Source of the DNA: Cyclobacteriaceae bacterium
GTDB taxonomy: Bacteria > Bacteroidota > Bacteroidia > Cytophagales > Cyclobacteriaceae
DNA length: 64,000 nt
Direction: 5' to 3'
Assembly: GCA_028281285.1 (NCBI GenBank)
Contig: JANQKF010000033.1
Span: 310,001 to 374,000 of the forward strand
Numbering within the stretch: the first letter of the stretch is position 1; each line of letters begins with the position of its first letter. The notes under the pieces were generated by a model. That model was given only the letters and a program-made list of their open reading frames with translations. It had not been told where the DNA came from and did no database searches. A program made the position numbers and the translations under genes. Below are positions 33,870 to 43,336 of the stretch, piece by piece.

Positions 33870-36800
33870 GTGCCGCTAACTATTTACCGATCATCAGCCG
33901 GATCCGGCAAGACTTTTACGCTGGTAAAAGAATACCTTAAAATCGTTCTTCGCAGACCAAAGGATTTTCAACACACGCTGGCCATCACCTTTACGAACAA
34001 GGCTACTGAAGAAATGAAAAGTCGTGTGCTTGATCATTTGTTGAAGATATCCAATGGTGAAGGTTCCAGTATATTCGAGGTCCTGAAAGAAGAGCTCTCC
34101 AACGAATTAAATGAAAGCCAACTCCGTGAAAGAGCTAATGAGGTCTATGAGTTGATCATTCATAACTATGGTCGGTTTGAGATTAGCACGATTGATAGCT
34201 TTTTCTCCCGAGTAGTACGTTCATTCGCTCGTGAGCTCGACTTACCAATGAGCTATGAGCTCGAAATGAATACAAGCATTGCTCTGGATGAAGCGGTGTC
34301 CCAACTTTTTAAGGGATTGTCTGAAAACAAAGCACTTAGAATCTGGCTGGAACAATACACTTTTGATCAGATCGAGAACGATAAGTCATGGAATGTTGAG
34401 AAAAATATAGAGGAACTCGGTCGAAATCTTTTTAAGGAACAATTTCAAGACGGTTTCAGCAGGGTTGATATCGATTTCGATCGGCTCAAGGAGCTTGTGG
34501 CTGAAATGAAGAAGGTAATCAAGCTTTATGAAACCGGTATGGAATCTCTCGGGCAATCGGCAATCAGACTAATTGAAGAAGCCGATCTCTCGGTAGCTGA
34601 CTTTAGCTATGGGCTTTCCGGCCCTGGCAATACATTCTATAAGATTTCTCAGGGCAATTATGAGTTGGGTTCAAGGTTTGTGAATGCCGCAAAAGGCGAG
34701 GCAGGTTGGGCTAAGAAGAATTCAGATAAAGAAGATGAAATTCAACAGCTTGTCAATGGAAGATTAGGAGAGATTGCATCTGAAATATTGAGATATGTTG
34801 AAGACCATGAAAGGAATTATAGAACAGCAAAAGCCCTCTTCAGAAATATCTACGCATTCGGACTGTTAGAGGAATTAAACACAAACCTCAAGGATTATCG
34901 AGATGAGCAGAATATCATGCTTATTTCAGATAATAATGCCCTTATCAGGGAGATTGTCAGGCAGGATGATGCCCCGTTCATTTTTGAGAAAATTGGCAGT
35001 TTCTTCAAACACATCCTTATTGATGAATTTCAAGACACTTCCAACTTCCAATGGAACAATCTGCTACCTCTAATTTTGAATTCATTAGCTAATGGAAACC
35101 AAGTACTTATTGTTGGTGATGTAAAGCAAAGCATATATCGATTCCGAGGTGGAAATATGAGACTGCTTCTGGAACAGGTGGACCGTGATTTATCGGCTTT
35201 TCGAGAGGTGATTGAATTCAAAAATCTGGAAGAAAATTACCGGAGCCTCTCTGGAATTGTTGAATTCAACAATGAGTTTTTCGGATTGTTGCCCAAAACC
35301 TTAGAACGCATCGAATCTGTTCATGATACTTCATTGATTGAGCGTGCTTATGAGGGACATCGACAAGGCGTAAAACAGGGAGATGGAGGATATGTTCAGG
35401 TGTCACTTTATAAGGAATCTGACGAAACAGAATTGTCTTGGAAGGAGCGAGCTCTTGATGATTTGATGACACACATTCGACTAAACCTGGAAAAGGGTCA
35501 CGATTATGCTGACTTCCTGATTTTGGTGAATAGAAACAGCGAGATGCCTGGTATTGCGACCAAGCTGATGGAGTCAGGTCTTCCCTTCGTTTCGGAAAGG
35601 TCGTTGATGCTGAGGAATAATGATCTAGTTCGCCTGATAATTGAGACATTACACTTTTTACAAGCAGAAGAGGATGCCATTGGCCTGATGAACCTGGTAC
35701 ACCTCTATAATGTGATTCAAGGTAATAGTAATGGTGATTATCTGATCAAATCTGGATTAACGCCTGCACAGTTAACTAATCATGGGATACCGGAGAAATT
35801 GATAGATGACAGGCGTTCCCTGGCCCAACTACCGCTTTTCGATTTGGTAGAACAGTTACTATTACTTTATAGGCTTCATGATCAATCTGACGTATTTATT
35901 CAACGATTTCAAGATTTGGTCCTGGAGCAAAACCAGCGTGGAATTCATTCGATTCATGGGTTTTTGGATTGGTGGAATGAACAGGGTATCGACTCGACTA
36001 TTTCCGGAAATGAGAATGTTAACGCCATTCGTGTCATGTCCGTGCATAAGTCGAAAGGGCTGGAGGCTCCAATTGTGATGTTGCCTTTTGCTGATTATAG
36101 CTTTTTACCGAACGCGAGCATGCACTCCTTCTGGACAGATGAGATTCCAGAGTATCTGTCAGACCTGTCTTACGTACCGCTCAATTACTCCAAATCCGGC
36201 CTTATGAACACGGATTTCGAGGCGGCCTTTTTAGAGGAGACGCTGGAAAGTGTGATGGATTCTATGAATAAGACGTATGTCGCATTTACAAGAGCAAGGG
36301 AAAAACTATATGTCTTTGGACCGCAACGAAAGCCACGAAAAGATGGAGCGATTCATATGATCAGTCAGTTTCTTGAGGCAATTCTGGAAGAGAGTACTAT
36401 TAATATATTGAAAAATGAAAATATAAATATATTAAAATATGAATATAAATCAATTCAAAATAAAACAACGATAACCGAAAGGGGAGAAGAAGTCGAATTA
36501 TTAGACACTTATCCTCGGTCGTCCTATATTGATCATTTGTCTATCCGCCCCGATTCTGAGCGGTTTTTTATGCTTCAGGACACTTCAGATGCCCGAAATA
36601 TTGATTTGGGAAATCAGATTCATGCCGTCCTTTCGCTTGTCACCAGGAATTATTCGAGCGATGCTGCTCTGAATCAATTGATCATGGAAGGAGCGGTTCC
36701 AACAAAACAGGCTGAAGAAATAAGGGAACGGGTGGAAAGGCTCTTAGCTCATCCTCAAATGCGGGAATGGTTTGAATCAGATTTTGAAGTATTAGCAGAG

Positions 36801-37019
36801 CGGGAATTGTATTATGAAAATCGCGTTCTCAAACCTGACCGAGTGATGGTAAAAGGCGATGAGGCGATCATTATCGATTACAAAAAAGACAAATCTTCCG
36901 AAAGCTACCAAGCCCAGGTGAGGCGATATATGGAGGCGGTCAGATCCTTGGGGTATCCCAATACCTCAGGTTACCTCGTTTACGTTGATCCGGTAGAAAT
37001 AGAGGAGGTGATCCCATGA
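33870..37019 (+). CDS. AddA-like UvrD/RecB helicase-nuclease
   Basis: A 1,049-residue UvrD-family helicase with a C-terminal nuclease, the larger subunit of an AddAB-like double-strand-break resection enzyme. Walker A SSAGSGKT is at about 8-15, motif Ia AITFTNKATEEM, motif II ILIDEFQDTSNFQW, motif III VGDVKQSIYRFRGG, motif V RVMSVHKSKGLEAPIV and motif VI YVAFTRAREKLYV; the PD-(D/E)xK nuclease shows as KPDRVMV then AIIIDYKKDK near the end. Start is GTG 33870, which places the P-loop where relatives have it. A 48-base AT-rich tandem duplication lies in the linker before the nuclease. It overlaps the AddB-like gene by ATGA. Confidence 0.92.
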   Translation: MPLTIYRSSAGSGKTFTLVKEYLKIVLRRPKDFQHTLAITFTNKATEEMKSRVLDHLLKISNGEGSSIFEVLKEELSNELNESQLRERANEVYELIIHNYGRFEISTIDSFFSRVVRSFARELDLPMSYELEMNTSIALDEAVSQLFKGLSENKALRIWLEQYTFDQIENDKSWNVEKNIEELGRNLFKEQFQDGFSRVDIDFDRLKELVAEMKKVIKLYETGMESLGQSAIRLIEEADLSVADFSYGLSGPGNTFYKISQGNYELGSRFVNAAKGEAGWAKKNSDKEDEIQQLVNGRLGEIASEILRYVEDHERNYRTAKALFRNIYAFGLLEELNTNLKDYRDEQNIMLISDNNALIREIVRQDDAPFIFEKIGSFFKHILIDEFQDTSNFQWNNLLPLILNSLANGNQVLIVGDVKQSIYRFRGGNMRLLLEQVDRDLSAFREVIEFKNLEENYRSLSGIVEFNNEFFGLLPKTLERIESVHDTSLIERAYEGHRQGVKQGDGGYVQVSLYKESDETELSWKERALDDLMTHIRLNLEKGHDYADFLILVNRNSEMPGIATKLMESGLPFVSERSLMLRNNDLVRLIIETLHFLQAEEDAIGLMNLVHLYNVIQGNSNGDYLIKSGLTPAQLTNHGIPEKLIDDRRSLAQLPLFDLVEQLLLLYRLHDQSDVFIQRFQDLVLEQNQRGIHSIHGFLDWWNEQGIDSTISGNENVNAIRVMSVHKSKGLEAPIVMLPFADYSFLPNASMHSFWTDEIPEYLSDLSYVPLNYSKSGLMNTDFEAAFLEETLESVMDSMNKTYVAFTRAREKLYVFGPQRKPRKDGAIHMISQFLEAILEESTINILKNENINILKYEYKSIQNKTTITERGEEVELLDTYPRSSYIDHLSIRPDSERFFMLQDTSDARNIDLGNQIHAVLSLVTRNYSSDAALNQLIMEGAVPTKQAEEIRERVERLLAHPQMREWFESDFEVLAERELYYENRVLKPDRVMVKGDEAIIIDYKKDKSSESYQAQVRRYMEAVRSLGYPNTSGYLVYVDPVEIEEVIP
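36399..36446 (+). repeat. In-frame AT-rich 24-base tandem duplication in addA
   Basis: Two imperfect copies of a 24-base unit (36399-36422 and 36423-36446) encode the eight-residue repeats INILKNEN and INILKYEY, residues 844-859 of the AddA-like protein. The tract is nearly pure A/T, unlike flanking coding sequence, and sits in the linker between helicase and nuclease domains. Confidence 0.8.
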
Positions 37020-39856
37020 AAACCTTCCATAAACATATTGTTGATAGGATAAAAACAGATGATCTATCCTCCCTGAGGAATCAGTGCTTTGTCTTCCCGA
37101 CAAAAAGGGGAGGTGTGTTCTTTAAGCAAGAGTTGTTAAAGCAATTCAAGGGTCACCGGTTTTTTCTACCCGCAATTCTCAGCATCGAGGAGTTCATCGA
37201 AAAACTGACGCAAAAGTCTATTTCAGATGAACTCACCCTGCTTTTTGAGCTATTTAAAATCTATCAACAACAGGACAAGGAGCTTGATTTTGACCGATTC
37301 TACGCTTGGGGGAAGGTGATTCTCAAGGACTATGATGAAATAGATCGATACATGGCTGATGCTCGAAAGATCTACCTTGGTTTACAAGAGTTAAAAGAGA
37401 TAGAGCAGGTTTTCGGCTTTAATGACGAGCTCCGAGAGATCGTGGCCAATTTCAGGAGCATCACCGACAAGCAGGAGAAGACGAAGCTGCTCACTGAATT
37501 CCTCAAAATCTGGGAGGCCGTAGGCAAAGTATATGGTCAATATCAAGAGGTACTATACGACAAACAACTCTGGTATGGGGGAATGCTTTACCGAAAATTA
37601 GCAGAAGAAATAGGAGAGTCGAGCTTTGAGCATCCGTTCGATTACTACCACTTCTGTGGATTTAATGCACTGTCCAAATCCGAGGAGACCATTTTTGATC
37701 AACTGGTTACCAAAGAACTTGCACAGATTTATTGGGATGCGGACAGCCTCTATTTGGATGATCCGAAGGAAGAAGCGGGTAATTTTCTACGTGAGTACCG
37801 TGATAAATGGCCGAATGCGGTTTGGTTTACTGAGGACTCACTGACCCAAAATAAGACAGTCAGTCTTGCAGCTGTCAATCAATATGTGGGTCAGGCGCAT
37901 ATAGGGGCTGATTTATTGAGCCGGGGAGCTGAGCAAGGATGGAAGCCAGAGGAAACTGCAATTGTACTTGCAGATGAAAAATTACTACTACCTGTACTCT
38001 ACGCTTTGCCATTCAATGAGCATCGGGTTAACGTGACAATGGGCTATCCGGTGAAGTATACGGTAGCTTATGATTTTGTAGACAGTTACCTGGAACTGTT
38101 TAGAAAGTCGGTAGTAAAAAATAATGAGACCCTCATCTACCTCTATGATCTGAAGCCACTGCTATCCAATGCCTACATATCGCTGTTACAGCCTCAGATT
38201 TATGAGAAGGTAATTAACTGGAGTTTGAGGGAGAAGAAAACAAGAATAAGCCTTAGTGAATTACTCGATCAGGTGGAGGTTCCTGCTTTGAAGAGGCTTT
38301 TTGAGGTCGATGTCAATTGGTCTGACTTATTTTCAGCTGTTAAGCGATATTTAACCACCGTTTTTTACTGGTTTAAGGAAAATGAACAAGCAGCTGTAGA
38401 TCAAGAGTTTATCTACTTTTTCTTAAAGGAATTTAATAAACTGTCAACTTATCTTGACGAACGGCAGGAAAAACTAAGTCTCCGTCTTGTCAAAAAGATC
38501 GTTCGTGAGCATTTCAAGGCTTCGAAAATACCTTTTGAAGGAGAACCGGTAGAAGGTTATCAAATCATGGGTTTCCTGGAAACTCGTACCCTGGACTTCA
38601 AGAATGTAATTGTCCTCTCTGCCAATGAGGGTAAGCTACCGGCTCAGCGCAATATGAACAGTTATATTCCCTATGCACTTCGCAAAGCTTTTGAGCTGCC
38701 TACGTTCGAAGAACAGGATGCCATCTTTGCTTATCACTTCAAACGACTGATTCAGAGAGCTGAAAATGTCCATTTTGTTTATGATTCGGAGGTAAGTAAG
38801 GATTCGTCTGGAGAGCGTAGTCGTTTCATTTTGCAACAACTGCGCAAGTATGAGGGCTTGTCCAATATCTCAATTTCACAGAAACAGTATACGGGAAAGC
38901 TGAATTCAGCCAATCAGGAGGACGAAAGTATATCGGTTGTGAAGACTAAGGAAGTGTTAGCAAAGATGTCCAGGTACCTTGAAGGAGCGGAAGAAGGGAA
39001 GTTTCTTTCGCCTACATCGCTTTCTACTTATATCACATGCCCGCTTCGGTTTTATTTCCAATACGTTCTAAGAATTAAGGAAACTGAGGAACTGGAAGAG
39101 GACATTGATGCCAGGAACTTTGGTATTGTAGTACATAGGGTATTGGAGCTGCTCTATCAACCTTGGTTGAATAAGGAAATCTCTTCGTCTGACATCCGGG
39201 GATTGGAGAAGCATGTGACGAAAAAGGTAGATGATGTGCTTAGAGAGGAGAAAATCATTCAGGAGAATCAAGCCCTTGCCGGTAAGGACATTCTGACACA
39301 AGGCGTCATTCAGCGATTGGTGTTGAAGATTCTAAAACTGGATCAGGACGAAGCCCCTTTTACGATTACTGGCCTTGAACGAGATGATCTTAGCTATCAA
39401 ATTACATTGCCCAACGGAAGCAAAGTGAACCTTGGGGGTGTGGTTGATCGCGTTGATAAAAGGGAAGGCGTTGTCCGCATCATTGACTATAAAACGGGAA
39501 GAGTGAAGCTTGCCTCAGGCTATCAGCTTAAAAAACCAGTTGAAGAGTATATCGACCTTTATTTTGACAGTCCGGATCTAAAATCCGGATTCCAGGGCTA
39601 CTATTACGGGCTGCTTGCTCAAAAAGAACTCACCGGAGATTTCAAGGTAGGTGTTTTGGGAATGCGTCAACTCAATCAAGGAGTGCAGTGGTTGAGAAAT
39701 GGAAATACAGTCTCACCAGACTTGATGCAGGAATTTGAAACTAGATTGGAAACCTTAGTGCAGGAAATCTATAACCCCGACATCCCTTTTAATCAGACTG
39801 AGGAGGAAAAGCACTGTACCTATTGTCCTTATAACCGGATTTGCAACAGAGTTTGA
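37016..39856 (+). CDS. AddB-like PD-(D/E)xK nuclease subunit
   Basis: A 946-residue partner of the AddA-like protein. The N-terminal half resembles an inactive helicase: the usual ATP loop is degenerate (VFPTKRGGVFFKQEL). The C-terminal nuclease shows FLSPTSLSTYITCPLRFYF, FGIVVHRVLE, LGGVVDRVDK and RIIDYKTG, and the protein ends with HCTYCPYNRICNRV. The cysteine in ITCP with the three terminal cysteines would hold the iron-sulfur staple typical of AddB. Start ATG 37016 overlaps the addA stop (ATGA), so the two are translated together. Their joint role is resection of double-strand breaks for RecA-dependent repair. Confidence 0.9.
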   Translation: MKTFHKHIVDRIKTDDLSSLRNQCFVFPTKRGGVFFKQELLKQFKGHRFFLPAILSIEEFIEKLTQKSISDELTLLFELFKIYQQQDKELDFDRFYAWGKVILKDYDEIDRYMADARKIYLGLQELKEIEQVFGFNDELREIVANFRSITDKQEKTKLLTEFLKIWEAVGKVYGQYQEVLYDKQLWYGGMLYRKLAEEIGESSFEHPFDYYHFCGFNALSKSEETIFDQLVTKELAQIYWDADSLYLDDPKEEAGNFLREYRDKWPNAVWFTEDSLTQNKTVSLAAVNQYVGQAHIGADLLSRGAEQGWKPEETAIVLADEKLLLPVLYALPFNEHRVNVTMGYPVKYTVAYDFVDSYLELFRKSVVKNNETLIYLYDLKPLLSNAYISLLQPQIYEKVINWSLREKKTRISLSELLDQVEVPALKRLFEVDVNWSDLFSAVKRYLTTVFYWFKENEQAAVDQEFIYFFLKEFNKLSTYLDERQEKLSLRLVKKIVREHFKASKIPFEGEPVEGYQIMGFLETRTLDFKNVIVLSANEGKLPAQRNMNSYIPYALRKAFELPTFEEQDAIFAYHFKRLIQRAENVHFVYDSEVSKDSSGERSRFILQQLRKYEGLSNISISQKQYTGKLNSANQEDESISVVKTKEVLAKMSRYLEGAEEGKFLSPTSLSTYITCPLRFYFQYVLRIKETEELEEDIDARNFGIVVHRVLELLYQPWLNKEISSSDIRGLEKHVTKKVDDVLREEKIIQENQALAGKDILTQGVIQRLVLKILKLDQDEAPFTITGLERDDLSYQITLPNGSKVNLGGVVDRVDKREGVVRIIDYKTGRVKLASGYQLKKPVEEYIDLYFDSPDLKSGFQGYYYGLLAQKELTGDFKVGVLGMRQLNQGVQWLRNGNTVSPDLMQEFETRLETLVQEIYNPDIPFNQTEEEKHCTYCPYNRICNRV

Positions 39857-39891
39857 ATTGGGGTTTAGGTCTTGCTTTCCTATATTAAGGG

Positions 39892-40428
39892 ATGCGCATT
39901 CTATTAACCTTCTTATTGATCACTGGGACCTTGATCCCAATTGAACAACCCATCACCTCATTTACATACGAAAGCCAGATCAGTGGTGTCAGCATAAAAT
40001 TTCCGGGTAAACCGGAATCCCGAGTAAGAGACTATCCTGAAGGAAAATTGGAAGAAGTGGCATTTGAGGATGATAATCGTACCGAGTACATCCTTGAGAT
40101 CAGGAAAGCCACGAACAGGGAAGCCATGGAAGAGCAAATCGCGAAAATGGGTACTCGCTATCAGGCGGCCAGAAAAATGGCTTCGGCATTCCACGCTAAT
40201 AATGAAGGGTACACCGAAGGTCTTAAGCGCAAAGACTGGAAAGTGAGGAAATTTAAAGGCGATATGGTCACCTTCAAAGGCAGGGGCTACGATTACCATT
40301 TTCGAGCGATAGTTTTTGAGGATATGTCGGTGCGAATTATTGTAAAAGCAAAGGGTGCGGCCTTTGTCGATTCAAAATATGACCATAAAGCAGCTATGAA
40401 ATTTGCCGATTCATTTAAAATCAAGTAG
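39892..40428 (+). CDS. Exported protein of unknown function
   Basis: A 178-residue protein with a short signal peptide (MRILLTFLLITGTLIPI) and then a compact alpha/beta sequence without cysteines. Visible segments include SGVSIKFPGKPES, which resembles the start of small exported domains that follow a KFPxxP pattern, and repeated charged helices. I do not recognise the family. It starts 36 bases after the AddB-like gene, with AAGGG just before ATG 39892, and is followed 41 bases later by a lipoprotein gene. It is probably periplasmic. Confidence 0.7.
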   Translation: MRILLTFLLITGTLIPIEQPITSFTYESQISGVSIKFPGKPESRVRDYPEGKLEEVAFEDDNRTEYILEIRKATNREAMEEQIAKMGTRYQAARKMASAFHANNEGYTEGLKRKDWKVRKFKGDMVTFKGRGYDYHFRAIVFEDMSVRIIVKAKGAAFVDSKYDHKAAMKFADSFKIK

Positions 40429-40468
40429 CATCTCGTATTTCATCGGATTTCCATACCTTGTTAAGAGT

Positions 40469-41089
40469 ATGAATTTCACAAGACTAAAACCTTATCACTT
40501 TCTGCTGTTGATTCTATGTCTTGGAGTAAGCTATGCCTGCAACTCTCAGCAGAAGAATCAATCTGATCAAGGTGAGGGGACCGAAGTTAGGGAACCCACT
40601 GAAGATGAACTTCGGGAGATTGGTAGGGTAGTGGCTATTGAGGATGGGGCCTATCCCATGTACTCCATTACCATCGATTTTTCGAGAGCGCAAATGCAAC
40701 GCAGCATGGGATTCAATATCGAAGAAAGTGAATTGGATGCCCAAGGTTTAATGGCTCTTAAGGGTAAGGAGGTAGAAATCTACTATACCAGTGAGTTGGA
40801 ACATACGATGGTCGACATGGTGGTTGATTGCGAGTCTATACTCGGTGAATCTGCTCCTGACCAATTAGAGGATGGTACCAAAGAGCTTTTCGGCATACTC
40901 TCTGGTGCCGAATCCCTAAGTGGTGATTTACCCACTGAAATTACGATAACTGCTTCTGATGGCGGGTCGGTCAGCTTAAAAGAATTCGTTTTTGACGAAA
41001 TGGTTCAAGCCAACGGCAAAGAGGTCACAGTCTACTATATAACCAGTGGAGTAGACATGATCACTCTCCTTAGGGAATTGAAAGACTAG
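40469..41089 (+). CDS. Lipoprotein of unknown function with internal repeat
   Basis: A 206-residue lipoprotein from ATG 40469: the signal peptide ends LGVSYAC, giving lipidated C18, followed by an acidic, Gln/Ser-rich linker. An open frame begins further upstream at 40403 but overlaps the previous gene and lacks signal features. The mature part seems to hold two copies of a small beta domain, each ending in a K-E-V-x-(I/V)-Y-Y-x-(T/I) strand (GKEVEIYYTS and GKEVTVYYIT). Family unknown. It converges on another lipoprotein gene four bases away. Confidence 0.72.
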   Translation: MNFTRLKPYHFLLLILCLGVSYACNSQQKNQSDQGEGTEVREPTEDELREIGRVVAIEDGAYPMYSITIDFSRAQMQRSMGFNIEESELDAQGLMALKGKEVEIYYTSELEHTMVDMVVDCESILGESAPDQLEDGTKELFGILSGAESLSGDLPTEITITASDGGSVSLKEFVFDEMVQANGKEVTVYYITSGVDMITLLRELKD

Positions 41090-41093
41090 GTGA

Positions 41094-41471
41094 TCACCTG
41101 GCGCGTTCACCGACCATTGGAAATATATCCTCTCCAGCAGTAACTGTCCCTGTCATTTTATCCCCATCAAAATCAACTGCGAGTTTTGCAGGTGTACCGC
41201 CAACGTCAAGATCTCCGGTCAATTCGTTTCCGGTGATGTTGAGGTTCATTACCTCCAGGGTGCCGAATACCTCCGTGGTCATGGAAGCTTTATAAGCCCC
41301 TGACTCACCTGAGATCATGATTTCTCCATAGCTGACATCGGTGGTGACTTTATAACTCCATTTACCAACCGGATCGAAAGCCTTTTCTGATTTGGATGAG
41401 CTACAAGCTGAAAAGATGACTATTGCTATTAATACCAGACCTGCTTTAATGTGAAGTTGAGTGTTTTTCAT
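41094..41471 (-). CDS. Small lipoprotein, lipocalin-like beta pattern
   Basis: A 125-residue lipoprotein from ATG 41471, whose signal peptide ends FSAC (lipidated cysteine near 22). The mature domain (DPVGKWSYKV, then alternating strands such as GELTGDLDVGG and DKMTGTVTAG) looks like a small beta-barrel of the type seen in Bacteroidota proteins that measure a tolerance to a ligand, but I cannot name a family. Upstream in-frame codons to 41510 are not needed. It is convergent with the lipoprotein at 40469. Confidence 0.68.
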   Translation of the reverse strand: MKNTQLHIKAGLVLIAIVIFSACSSSKSEKAFDPVGKWSYKVTTDVSYGEIMISGESGAYKASMTTEVFGTLEVMNLNITGNELTGDLDVGGTPAKLAVDFDGDKMTGTVTAGEDIFPMVGERAR

Positions 41472-41580
41472 AGTGTTCGATGATTCAATACTAATCATCA
41501 AAGTACCCATGAACTACTGTGAAAGATTAAGCTTCAGGAGGTAATAAGGTCGAAGTGTTACGAAATTTGGGTTGAAGTGC

Positions 41581-42060
41581 TTAGGCTTCGGCTTCTAGGT
41601 CCTCTTCCGGATCAGGTTTATTGAAGTGAGGGTGAGTCCAGACAAGGAGATTTGGCTTAACTTCTTTAATTGCTTCGATGAGCTCCTTTACACTGTTATG
41701 CTGGAAATTGCCTTCCAGAAAATACTTCTTCTTGGGTTGATCGTCTTTATCGCTATACTCAATGTACCAGTATTTGCGGTTGTTATACTTTCTTCCGCTT
41801 CGTTTAACACTATCAATTTGAGCAAATGGAATAACTCTTTCGCGTTGGCCATTGGTGATAAAGAAGTTCCCGCTATCAAAACGAATGCGCTGAGACATGT
41901 AGAGTATGATCCAGACAATGGCAGCTATTAATAGGGAAACTATGATGATCTGCTGATTTGCCGATTTCTGAAATGCTTCAGGTATTACAAGGATGATGAT
42001 CACTGCCAGAGGATGCCTTAACCATCTCAGGCCATTAGTAAGCGTTGTTCTTTTCTCCAT
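41581..42060 (-). CDS. Membrane protein with two N-terminal helices
   Basis: A 159-residue protein with two adjacent hydrophobic helices (about 16-31 and 37-56), then a soluble beta-rich part (ITNGQRERVIPFAQIDSVKR) that resembles a bacterial PH-like domain: an IPFAQIDSV strand-turn is common there. It ends in an acidic tail. Such proteins sit in the inner membrane with the domain in the cytoplasm. No family is certain. Start ATG 42060; it stands alone with gene-free gaps of 109 and 160 bases. Confidence 0.65.
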   Translation of the reverse strand: MEKRTTLTNGLRWLRHPLAVIIILVIPEAFQKSANQQIIIVSLLIAAIVWIILYMSQRIRFDSGNFFITNGQRERVIPFAQIDSVKRSGRKYNNRKYWYIEYSDKDDQPKKKYFLEGNFQHNSVKELIEAIKEVKPNLLVWTHPHFNKPDPEEDLEAEA

Positions 42061-42220
42061 TGTGTCTTTTACAATGTAGATAATAATTCAACATTCAGCC
42101 ACAACAAATACAAGAAGGTTTACAGCATTCAAGAGGTTGGAGTAAAGAGAAAAAAATGATGTCCCTAATTTGGTCAGTATTCGTTATACCTAAAATTATA
42201 AACATTAAAACTCAACACTT

Positions 42221-42589
42221 ATGAATCCTATCAATTGGTTTGAAATACCAGTCAATGACTTGGAAGCCGCCAGAAAATTCTACGAAACTGTTTTTCAACT
42301 TGAAAGCATGCAAGTCACAGAAATGGGCCCTGCGTCAATGGCATGGTTTCCGGGTGGACCTGAAAACCCCGGAGCAACAGGAACGCTGATTAAAACAGAA
42401 GGCTATACCCCTTCATACGAAGGAACTGTTGTCTACTTTAGTGTAGAAAGCATTGAAGAAACCTTGGGCAGGATCAGCGAGAATGGAGGTAAAACCGTAG
42501 TGGAAAAGATGAGCATTGGAGAGTACGGTTTTATTGCTCACTTCGAAGATTGTGAGGGCAACCGTGTAGCACTTCATAGTGCGAACTAG
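42221..42589 (+). CDS. VOC (glyoxalase/bleomycin-resistance fold) protein
   Basis: A 122-residue single vicinal-oxygen-chelate protein. NPINWFEIPVNDLEAARKFYE (first strand-helix unit), GTVVYFSVESIEETLGRI and the final GFIAHFEDCEGNRVALHS show the paired beta-alpha-beta-beta-beta modules. The F-E-x-P opening and D-x-E-G-N-R ending are typical of the uncharacterised YdhR/Glo-like small VOC proteins. A metal site is likely but the substrate is unknown. Start ATG 42221. It is followed by a strong intrinsic terminator at 42609-42638, so it is a single-gene unit. Confidence 0.88.
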   Translation: MNPINWFEIPVNDLEAARKFYETVFQLESMQVTEMGPASMAWFPGGPENPGATGTLIKTEGYTPSYEGTVVYFSVESIEETLGRISENGGKTVVEKMSIGEYGFIAHFEDCEGNRVALHSAN

Positions 42590-42608
42590 ATAAAAATGAT
42601 TTCAATAT

Positions 42609-42638
42609 AAAGCCGTTCATGGGTGTGAATGGCTTTTT
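42609..42638 (+). terminator. Rho-independent terminator after the VOC gene
   Basis: AGCCGTTCA (42611-42619), six-base loop, TGAATGGCT (42626-42634) with one G-T pair, followed by TTTTT after the GGCT. The flanking AAA-TTT extends the stem. It lies 20 bases after the stop. Confidence 0.85.
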
Positions 42639-42746
42639 CATGGCTCGAGCAAGTTCTGATTTCTGAGAACAATCAACAGATTTTATGACATAAGTCATTC
42701 AAAATGAGAGGATTGATTTAGTAATTGATAACTAAACAGAAATGAG

Positions 42747-43232
42747 ATGAAGAGATATATCAAAGCAATACTCCTCGCATGGCTGGTCTTTATAGGTGTG
42801 GACTTCCTTTTTCACGCATCTCTTTTAGCCTCACTTTGGGAACAAGACCCTGAACTTTTTAAGTCACCACAAGAACTTGCTTACCTTATACCCATCGGGT
42901 ACGGCAGCTTTTTGCTGTTGACTGCACTTATAGGCTATGCCTTTTTTAATGCATTTCGAAATAGGCCCACGAGACAAGAAATCTGGCGATTTGGACTCAT
43001 ATTTGGTGCCTTATTCGCATTGAGCAATATGATGGGGCTATTCTCTTATGTAGCCATACCCATCAAACATCTCATTTTCTTCAATCTCGTCTATTTCATC
43101 GAAATCGTAGTGGTGGTGCATGTGTTCTATTTTTATCGGTATTCGAATAATCCCAAGAAGGTTGTAGGAATGAGCATACTGAGTTTCTTTTTGATGCTTG
43201 TTGCCGGAATTATAATTCAAAACATAGTTTAA
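42747..43232 (+). CDS. Integral membrane protein, about five helices
   Basis: A 161-residue hydrophobic protein with apparent membrane segments near residues 5-27, 46-68, 77-96, 101-125 and 137-158, separated by short polar loops (FRNRPTRQEIWR, YRYSNNPKK). I do not recognise the family. The start ATG 42747 gives a basic first turn (MKRYIK). It is 158 bases after the VOC gene and its terminator, and 104 bases before the aminotransferase, so its grouping is unclear. Confidence 0.75.
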   Translation: MKRYIKAILLAWLVFIGVDFLFHASLLASLWEQDPELFKSPQELAYLIPIGYGSFLLLTALIGYAFFNAFRNRPTRQEIWRFGLIFGALFALSNMMGLFSYVAIPIKHLIFFNLVYFIEIVVVVHVFYFYRYSNNPKKVVGMSILSFFLMLVAGIIIQNIV

Positions 43233-43336
43233 ACCCTTCAGAGATATTCGAGGCTGAGATTCTACTGTTCATGGATTTCCCACTCCAGGTTAGTGCAGAA
43301 TTCCTTAACTTCTGATCCAACTTCAATCCTGATACT

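Noticed and set aside
33850-33879. Nine-codon leader frame (MKNNPIECR) overlapping the addA start
   Set aside because: Too short to support without conservation, and it lies out of frame with the GTG of addA; coupling is possible but unproven.
42061-42220. A small gene in the gap before the VOC protein
   Set aside because: No frame with a plausible start and composition; only an AT-rich stretch that may hold the promoter.
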